Both the position numbers and the translations under genes were made by a program. From DASUPK01 sp963744105 (GTDB taxonomy: Bacteria > Actinomycetota > Thermoleophilia > Solirubrobacterales > 70-9), in assembly GCA_963744105.1 (NCBI GenBank), contig CAVUSJ010000005.1, positions 1 to 64,000 of the forward strand: a stretch of DNA of 64,000 nt. Reading direction: 5' to 3'. Each line of letters starts with the position of its first letter. The stretch's first letter is position 1. Below are positions 58,321 to 64,000 of the stretch, one piece after another. Under the pieces are notes generated by a model that saw nothing but the letters and a program-made list of their open reading frames with translations, was not told the origin of the DNA and made no database searches.

Positions 58321-58701
58321 CTAGACTCCTGCCCGCTCTTCCTCGCCGAACTCGACGATTCCGTAGACGATCCATACGCACAGGAAGAAGATCGCCAGCG
58401 ACCAGAACGGGTGCGATCCGCCCATCGAGAGCAATGCGTCGATCGCCCCGATGCTTCCGGCGATGATGCCGATCACCCGGCCGTAGGCGTTGCCGCTCAT
58501 CAGCGAGAAACCGCCGGTGAGCTGAATCACGCCCACGATCACCAGGAACCACCCCATAGCGTGCAGGTTGGTGAAGATGTACCTCGTGTCGTTCGCATAG
58601 AAATTCGCGTCTGAGATCGCGCCGATCCCGTAGATGATGTTGAGCACGCCCACCATCAGCAGCAGGATCGCCACGAACACGACTCGACCCGCACCTCTCA
58701 T
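58321..58701 (-). CDS. DUF7144-like four-helix membrane protein
   Basis: A 126-residue protein with four helices (VVFVAILLLMVGVLNIIYGI, AMGWFLVIVGVIQLTGGFSL, GRVIGIIAGSIGAIDALLSM, FWSLAIFFLCVWIVYGIVEF) and a segment SDANFYANDTRYIFTNLHAM between the first two. This layout is typical of a common actinobacterial small membrane family. GAGGAGACCCAC precedes the ATG at 58701. Function unknown. Confidence 0.82.
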   Translation of the reverse strand: MRGAGRVVFVAILLLMVGVLNIIYGIGAISDANFYANDTRYIFTNLHAMGWFLVIVGVIQLTGGFSLMSGNAYGRVIGIIAGSIGAIDALLSMGGSHPFWSLAIFFLCVWIVYGIVEFGEEERAGV

Positions 58702-58754
58702 GTGGGTCTCCTCTCTATAGCCGGCCGCCCCTAGGTGGCCGTATCGCGGCGAAG

Positions 58755-59537
58755 CTACTCCTCTGATCGGCCGGAACCGGGCGATCGCGGGCTGGGCAGG
58801 GACGGCGCCCCACCGATCATGTCCTGCCACTTGCGCACGCGCCGGTCGTGCTTCGCCTTGCGTGCCTGCGCCTTGACGAGCTTGCCGCTGCCGGGCTTGT
58901 AGCGGCGCTTCGCCCACCAGGAATTCGGCCGCCCCAGGCGGATCGCGGCGACCCAGGCGACGGGCGGGATGAACATGCCGATGATCGCCGAGCTGATCTT
59001 GCCCTTCAGGGCGACGATCGCGCAGACGCCCAGCGTGATCACGACCGTGCTGACGATGGTCAGCGTCGAGCCGCCGTTGCCCGCGTCGAGGGGCACGAAC
59101 CCGACGATCAGCCCGCCACCGATGATCGCCGCGAAAATCACGGCGTCGACCGAGCTGCGGCCCTCCTCGGACCAGTACACGTCCTCCAGGTAGAGCCAGA
59201 GCGCGAACTCGTCGAGGGTCAGGCCCATGCCGACGCCGAAGAGGGCGGCCAGGACCTCGAGCCAGGGATCCCCCGGCTGGAGCGCGAACCCGAGGAAGCC
59301 GGCGAGCATCATCGCCACGATCCCGAAGACCAGGTGATGGATGTGCATTCCGCCGGGGGTCACATTCCCTGGCCACCAGGAGACCTCAGCCCGGATCATC
59401 CGCGTGCTGAAGCGGATGAAGCCGAACGAGAGCAGCATCGCCGCGAGCAGGACCAGGCCGGCGCGCTGACCCTGGGTGTCCAGCGTCGCGCCGCTGTGGA
59501 TCTCGAACGTGAAGCTCGCCAGCAGGCCCTCTCCCAT
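58755..59537 (-). CDS. Conserved integral membrane protein with HIHH motif
   Basis: A 260-residue protein with about seven helices. Conserved-looking polar positions in membranes are GGMHIHHLVFGIVAMMLAGF and GMGLTLDEFALWLYLEDVYW, suggesting a metal site or a catalytic His/Asp/Glu cluster. The C terminus is basic and cytoplasmic (KRRYKPGSGKLVKAQARKAK). Similar actinobacterial proteins are annotated only as integral membrane proteins. Confidence 0.75.
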   Translation of the reverse strand: MGEGLLASFTFEIHSGATLDTQGQRAGLVLLAAMLLSFGFIRFSTRMIRAEVSWWPGNVTPGGMHIHHLVFGIVAMMLAGFLGFALQPGDPWLEVLAALFGVGMGLTLDEFALWLYLEDVYWSEEGRSSVDAVIFAAIIGGGLIVGFVPLDAGNGGSTLTIVSTVVITLGVCAIVALKGKISSAIIGMFIPPVAWVAAIRLGRPNSWWAKRRYKPGSGKLVKAQARKAKHDRRVRKWQDMIGGAPSLPSPRSPGSGRSEE

Positions 59538-59561
59538 CCGGCCAGTATCGCGCCTTGCGGA

Positions 59562-59911
59562 TCAGACGACCGGGTTGTACGTGACGGTCTTGATGGCCGG
59601 GGTGGGATAGACGTTGCCGGCGGCGTCGCGGGCCCGAACTCGGAGGATGCGACGCCCCGGGCGAAGGTGCCACGTGCGCTGGCCCGGGAGACAGCGGCCC
59701 CAGCGGGTCCAGTGGCACTCGAAGGTCGTGTACGGCTCGTCACTGCTTAACATCGGGGTAACCGTCCCCTTGGCCCGATTGAAATGGAGCCGTTTGATGA
59801 AGGTGTGCGGCGGGCGGGAGTCCTCGACGTAGGAGAGGCCCCAGCTGGGATCGCGAGACAGAGGGTGAGGGTGCCGGCGACTAGTACGGCGACTGAGGCC
59901 ATCCTGGCCAT
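59562..59911 (-). pseudogene. Small secreted protein gene with frameshift
   Basis: From the ATG at 59911 (after GAGGGGTACGGC) the frame gives a good signal peptide, MARMASVAVLVAGTLTLCLA. After the signal peptide, the sequence that looks coding lies in another frame: WGLSYVEDSRPPHTFIKRLH, RAKGTVTPMLSSDEPYTTFE, CHWTRWGRCLPGQRTWHLRP, RVRARDAAGNVYPTPAIKTV. The second part resembles C-terminal Ig-like modules with paired cysteines and the RARDAAGN motif of Thermoleophilia surface proteins. One base appears lost near 59860, or more was deleted. Confidence 0.6.
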
Positions 59912-59951
59912 GCCGTACCCCTCGGCCCCTTATCGGGAACCTTGAGCGGCG

Positions 59952-62918
59952 TCAGGCGGCGATGGCCGTCTTGCGCTTGCGCGCCCGGGTCACCTTGACC
60001 TTCGGCTCGACCAGGCTTGAGAGGAACTCGCCGGTGTACGAGCCTGTGGTCGCGGCGACCTCCTCGGGCGTGCCCGTCGCCAGCACGTTTCCGCCCTCCT
60101 CCCCGCCCTCCGGGCCGAGGTCGATGATCCGGTCCGCGGTCTTGATCACGTCGAGGTTGTGCTCGATCACGATCACGGTGTTGCCGGCTTCGACCAGCCG
60201 GTCGAGCACGTCGAGCAGGCGCTGGACGTCTGCGAAGTGGAGCCCGGTGGTGGGCTCGTCGAGGATGTAGAGCGTGTCGCCGGTGGCGACCTTGGAGAGC
60301 TCGGTGGCCAGCTTCACCCGCTGCGCCTCGCCGCCGGAGAGCTGCGTCGCCGGCTGGCCCAGCCGGATGTAGTCGAGGCCGACGTCTCGCAGCGTGTCGA
60401 GCCGCCGCGAGATCTTCGGGATGTCCTTGAAGAACTCGCAGGCGTCGGCGACCGACATCTCCAGCACGTCCGCGATCGACTTGCCCTTGAAGCGGACCTC
60501 GAGCGTCTCGCGGTTGTAGCGCTTGCCGTGGCACTGCTCGCACGGGACGTAGACGTCGGGCAGGAAGTGCATCTCGATCTTGATCTGCCCGTCGCCGCGG
60601 CAGACCTCGCAGCGGCCGCCCTTGACGTTGAAGCTGAACCTGCCCGGCTTGTAGCCGCGCGCCCGCGCCTCTCGGGTCTGGGCGTAGAGCTGGCGGATGT
60701 GGTCGAAGACGTTGGTGTAGGTCGCCGGGTTGGACCTCGGCGTCCGGCCGATCGGCGACTGGTCGATGTTGATGATCTTGTCGACCTGCTCGATCCCGTC
60801 GATCCGGTCATGGGTCCCGGGCCGGAGCTTCGCCTGGTGCAGCCGGTTGGCGACGGCCGGGTAGAGCGTCTCGTTGATCAGCGTCGACTTGCCCGACCCC
60901 GAGACGCCGGTGACGCAGCAGAAGACGCCCAGCGGGATCGGCACGTCGACCTTCTTCAGGTTGTGCTGGCGGGCGCCACGGACGACGAGCTCGCCGCTGG
61001 GCTCGCGCCGCTGTTCGGGGACCTCGATCTGGCGCTTGCCGGCGAGGTACTGGCCCGTGAGTGAGGCTGGGTCCGCCTCGACCTGCTTCGGGGTCCCCTC
61101 CGAGACGACGTGACCGCCGTGCTCGCCCGCCCCCGGGCCGAGGTCCACCAGGTGGTCCGCAGAGCGCATCGTGCCCTCGTCGTGCTCGACGACGATCACT
61201 GTGTTGCCGAGGCCCCGAAGGCGCTCCAGCGTCTGGATCAGCTTCTCGTTGTCCCGCTGGTGCAGTCCGATCGACGGCTCATCCAGGATGTAGAGCACGC
61301 CGACCAGGCTCGAGCCGATCTGGGTGGCGAGCCTGATCCGCTGCGCCTCACCGCCCGACAGCGTCCGGGCCGAGCGGGCCAGGTTGAGGTAGCCGACCCC
61401 GACGTTGTCGAGGAAGGCGAGCCGCTCGGTGATCTCTCGCACCAGGAGCCGCGCGATCGCCCGCTCGGTGTCGTTCATCTCGAGTTCGTTGATCCACTGC
61501 AGCGCCGCCCTCGCCGAGAGCTCCGTGTACTGGTGGATCGAGATCCCGCCGACCTTGACGGCGAGGCTCTCCGGCCGCAGCCGGGCGCCCTTGCAGTCCG
61601 GGCAGGGCTGCTCGGCCATGTATCCCTCGACGCGCTCGCGGACCCCCTCCGAGTCGGTCTCCTCGTAGCGCCGCTCCAGGTTGTTGACGATGCCCTCGAA
61701 CCGGACGCTGTAGGAGCGCCGCCTGCCGAACCGGTTCGTGTAGTTGACCTTGTGCCTCTCGCCGCCGGTGCCGTAGAGGAAGATCTCGCGGTCCTCGCCG
61801 GAGAGGTCCTGCCACGGGGTGTCGATGTCGATCTCGTAGTCGTCCGCGACCGCTTCGACCAGCCGCTTCCAGTAGCGCGAGTGCCCGACCCGCCAGGGCT
61901 GCAGAGCGCCCTCGCTCAGGGAGAGCGTCGGGTCCGGCACGACCAGCTCCGGGTCGACGACGCGCTGGAAGCCGAGGCCGTGGCAGCGCTCGCAGGCGCC
62001 GTGCGGGGAGTTGAAGGAGAAGATCCGCGGCTCGAGCTCCGGGATCGAGGTGCCGCAGTTGAGGCAGGCGAAGCGCTCGGAGAAGGTGAGGCGGTCGGCG
62101 ATGCCCTCCGGGAGCTTCCCTGCCCCCTTCGCCCCCTTGACGCCTCCGATGTTCTCCCCGGCCTCGCGGACCGCGGCCTCGCCCGAGCTCCCCGCCTCGA
62201 GCACGTCGATCTCGACGACCCCGCCGGCCAGGCCGGCGGCCGCCTCGATCGACTCGGAGAGGCGCCGTCGCAGGTCCGTCTTCATCACGAGGCGGTCGAC
62301 CACGACCGAGATGTCGTGGTTGAACTTCTTGTCGAGCTTGATCTCCTCGTCCAGGCGCCGCAGCTCGTTGTCGACCCGAACCCGGCTGTAGCCCTCCTGC
62401 CGGAACTGGTCCAGCAGCTTCTCGAACTCGCCCTTGCGGCCCCGCACGACGGGGGCCATGACCATGAACCGCGTCCCCTCCTCGAGGGTCATCACCCGAT
62501 CCGTGATCTGCTCGACGGACTGACCCTCGATCGGATCGCCGCACTCGGGGCAGTGCGGATGTCCGATCCGGGCCCAGAGCAGGCGCAGGTAGTCGTAGAC
62601 CTCGGTGACCGTGCCGACCGTCGAGCGCGGGTTGCGCGAGGTCGTCTTCTGGTCGATCGAGATCGCAGGCGAGAGCCCGTCGATCGAGTCGACGTCGGGC
62701 TTCTCCATCAGGCCGAGGAATTGGCGAGCGTACGCCGAGAGCGACTCGACGTACCGGCGCTGGCCCTCGGCGTAGATCGTGTCGAAGGCAAGGCTCGACT
62801 TGCCGGACCCTGAGAGCCCGGTCATGACGATCAGGGCGTTGCGCGGCAGCTCGAGGTCGATGTCCTTGAGGTTGTGCTCGCGCGCTCCCCGGATGACTAT
62901 GCGGTCGGATGGAGCCAC
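59952..62918 (-). CDS. uvrA: Excinuclease ABC subunit A
   Basis: A 988-residue UvrA with two ABC ATPase halves. First Walker A VMTGLSGSGKSSLAFDTIYA (Lys40), signature TLSGGEAQRIRLATQIGSSL; second Walker A CVTGVSGSGKSTLINETLYP, signature QLSGGEAQRVKLATELSKVA, with ILDEPTTGLHFADV. CxxC pairs of the zinc modules are visible (FACLNCG, GACERCHGLG, PCPDCKG, RCEVCRGDG, PCEQCHG). It scans DNA for bulky lesions and loads UvrB. The GTG start at 62918 shares its last base position with the TAG stop of the MFS gene upstream. Confidence 0.98.
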   Translation of the reverse strand: MAPSDRIVIRGAREHNLKDIDLELPRNALIVMTGLSGSGKSSLAFDTIYAEGQRRYVESLSAYARQFLGLMEKPDVDSIDGLSPAISIDQKTTSRNPRSTVGTVTEVYDYLRLLWARIGHPHCPECGDPIEGQSVEQITDRVMTLEEGTRFMVMAPVVRGRKGEFEKLLDQFRQEGYSRVRVDNELRRLDEEIKLDKKFNHDISVVVDRLVMKTDLRRRLSESIEAAAGLAGGVVEIDVLEAGSSGEAAVREAGENIGGVKGAKGAGKLPEGIADRLTFSERFACLNCGTSIPELEPRIFSFNSPHGACERCHGLGFQRVVDPELVVPDPTLSLSEGALQPWRVGHSRYWKRLVEAVADDYEIDIDTPWQDLSGEDREIFLYGTGGERHKVNYTNRFGRRRSYSVRFEGIVNNLERRYEETDSEGVRERVEGYMAEQPCPDCKGARLRPESLAVKVGGISIHQYTELSARAALQWINELEMNDTERAIARLLVREITERLAFLDNVGVGYLNLARSARTLSGGEAQRIRLATQIGSSLVGVLYILDEPSIGLHQRDNEKLIQTLERLRGLGNTVIVVEHDEGTMRSADHLVDLGPGAGEHGGHVVSEGTPKQVEADPASLTGQYLAGKRQIEVPEQRREPSGELVVRGARQHNLKKVDVPIPLGVFCCVTGVSGSGKSTLINETLYPAVANRLHQAKLRPGTHDRIDGIEQVDKIINIDQSPIGRTPRSNPATYTNVFDHIRQLYAQTREARARGYKPGRFSFNVKGGRCEVCRGDGQIKIEMHFLPDVYVPCEQCHGKRYNRETLEVRFKGKSIADVLEMSVADACEFFKDIPKISRRLDTLRDVGLDYIRLGQPATQLSGGEAQRVKLATELSKVATGDTLYILDEPTTGLHFADVQRLLDVLDRLVEAGNTVIVIEHNLDVIKTADRIIDLGPEGGEEGGNVLATGTPEEVAATTGSYTGEFLSSLVEPKVKVTRARKRKTAIAA

Positions 62919-64000
62919 TACGTCGATGATAGGAGCCGAACGGACGTTCCCCGCTCGGGCACGCTCAGATGCCGGCGTCCCGTCCAGGCGGCGCCCAAGG
63001 TGACCAGCCCTCCGGCAACGGCCACGGCGAACCCGGCGTGCGGGCTCACCTCGGCGACAGCCACCCCGGCGACGGCATTCCCGATGGCAGCACCCCCCAC
63101 GATCGCGGTCAGCACCCAGCCGGTTGCCTCCGCTGCGGTCCCGGTGGGAGCGAGCGAGTCGAGCAGCAGGTAGACGAGAGAGATCGCCGGGGCCAGAGCG
63201 AGTCCGCTCAGTGCCATCAGCGGGAACGAGACCCCGATCGACGGCACCGCCACGAGCGGTGCCAGCGTGACCGCAAAGACCAGCGCAACCCCTGGGAGCC
63301 GATCGCCAGGCGAGGAGGTCCAGTTCCGTGCCCCGTACCAAAGGCCGCCCGCCGTGCTGGCGAGGGCTTGCACGGCGATCAGCGTGCCGCCCAGCTCCGC
63401 TGTCCCTTCCGCCGATGCGAAGGCGGTCGCGGCGAGCTCGGCGGCTCCCACCGCGATCCCGATACCGAGCGCGGCGCCCATCAACACCCAGACGCCCCTG
63501 GCGCGCAGTGGCCCAATTCGCCGGTGCTCGGTGGGCGCCCCGCGCCAGTCGCGGGACGCGCGCGACGAGACGAATATGGCCGAGCCGAGCACCGAGAGGG
63601 CGATGCAGACGCCGAGTGAGGCGGTGGGCGACGCCAAGGCGATGACGGCCGCCGCGATCAGAGGGCCAGCGATGAAGGCGACATCGATGGCCACGGCGTC
63701 GATCGCGAAGGCGGCCTGTCTCAATTCGGTCTCAGGGACGAGGTCGGACCAGAGAGTCCGCATTGCCGTACCGGTGGGAATCGTCCCCAGGCCGGCAAGC
63801 GCCGCGACCGCGCACAGCACCGCTGTCGACGCGCCGCCGTGGGCGAACAGGATCAGTGTGATGAAGCCCATGGCCGTGAGGACGGTTGTGACGGGAATGA
63901 CCCTTGTTTGCCCGACCCGGTCCATCAGCCGGCCTTGGATCGGCAAGCCGACCGCCGCGGCGATGGAGTAGGCGCCCATCACCGCCCCGGCGGCCGCGAA
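62918..64000 (-). CDS. MFS transporter, N terminus beyond window
   Basis: The last 360 or so residues of an MFS permease; the frame is still open at the window end (FAAAGAVMGAYSIAAAVGLP). Motif A is seen as GRLMDRVGQTRVIPVTTVLT, and about ten helices remain. The type with LVPETELRQAAFAIDAVAID resembles actinobacterial MFS proteins of unknown substrate. Its stop touches the uvrA start, so the two are co-transcribed. Confidence 0.85.
   Translation of the reverse strand, partial: FAAAGAVMGAYSIAAAVGLPIQGRLMDRVGQTRVIPVTTVLTAMGFITLILFAHGGASTAVLCAVAALAGLGTIPTGTAMRTLWSDLVPETELRQAAFAIDAVAIDVAFIAGPLIAAAVIALASPTASLGVCIALSVLGSAIFVSSRASRDWRGAPTEHRRIGPLRARGVWVLMGAALGIGIAVGAAELAATAFASAEGTAELGGTLIAVQALASTAGGLWYGARNWTSSPGDRLPGVALVFAVTLAPLVAVPSIGVSFPLMALSGLALAPAISLVYLLLDSLAPTGTAAEATGWVLTAIVGGAAIGNAVAGVAVAEVSPHAGFAVAVAGGLVTLGAAWTGRRHLSVPERGTSVRLLSST

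Overview
The window is high-GC bacterial chromosome. The gene set and style (many GTG starts, ATGA/GTGA overlaps, lysine-tailed secreted proteins, tandem universal stress proteins, ECF factors with SnoaL tails, deazaflavin-type proteins) suggest an actinobacterium, most likely of the class Thermoleophilia (Solirubrobacter/Conexibacter relatives). That assignment is inference from protein families, not from rRNA; no rRNA lies here. One tRNA gene (Gln, CTG) is present.

Region 1, about 1-8300, is an accessory-looking block of small single genes in mixed orientation: NTF2-like, allene-oxide-cyclase-like, two UspA proteins, DUF3303-like, two secreted proteins, a histone-H1-like protein and a CmoB-like methyltransferase. 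Nearly every gap between neighbours carries one copy of a structured, two-armed dispersed repeat (ten sites, none seen in the remaining 55 kb). The block ends in a kup potassium-transporter fragment fused to a GNAT acetyltransferase.

Region 2, 9482-18675, holds an FMN-reductase-like protein, an AI-2E transporter scrap and a compact minus-strand ECF-sigma operon (14263 down to about 10625). Three unrelated products of that operon (a tautomerase, a lipoprotein and a polyhistidine peptide) share one Asp/Gly-rich C-terminal tail, and two more small products share a near-identical core. A large LuxR-family ATPase regulator is divergent from it, followed by an RTX-like secreted protein. This operon is my best candidate for an undescribed system.

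Region 3, 18900-37150, is mixed: MarR and two DUF1801 proteins, a CDF metal transporter, a diguanylate cyclase with a DQxASDRD repeat region, Lon with an HxlR regulator, a K+ channel with an odd filter, an ECF sigma with SnoaL domain, a drug exporter with a deazaflavin-type protein, a Ser/Thr kinase behind a lipoprotein, and a heterodimeric ABC exporter with one degenerate ATP site.

Region 4, 37208-64000, is more housekeeping in character: tRNA-Gln, an FAD reductase, two TrkA subunits, an EAL protein, H+-pyrophosphatase, DUF1844, GCS2, Rex, glutaredoxin, the t6A set tsaD/rimI/tsaB/tsaE, family-4 UDG, FmdB, a DUF2520-panC-panD-panB pantothenate operon, YjbQ, DUF389, an acetyltransferase, ROK glucokinase, small membrane proteins, uvrA and an MFS transporter cut by the window end.

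A recurring oddity is genes that have lost their middle: kup, AI-2E transporter, an APC-UspA permease, YciI, and in-frame panD, which lacks its Gly-Ser self-processing site. There is also a 17-bp tandem duplication that frameshifts a small gene. These may be real erosion or assembly errors; read mapping would decide.
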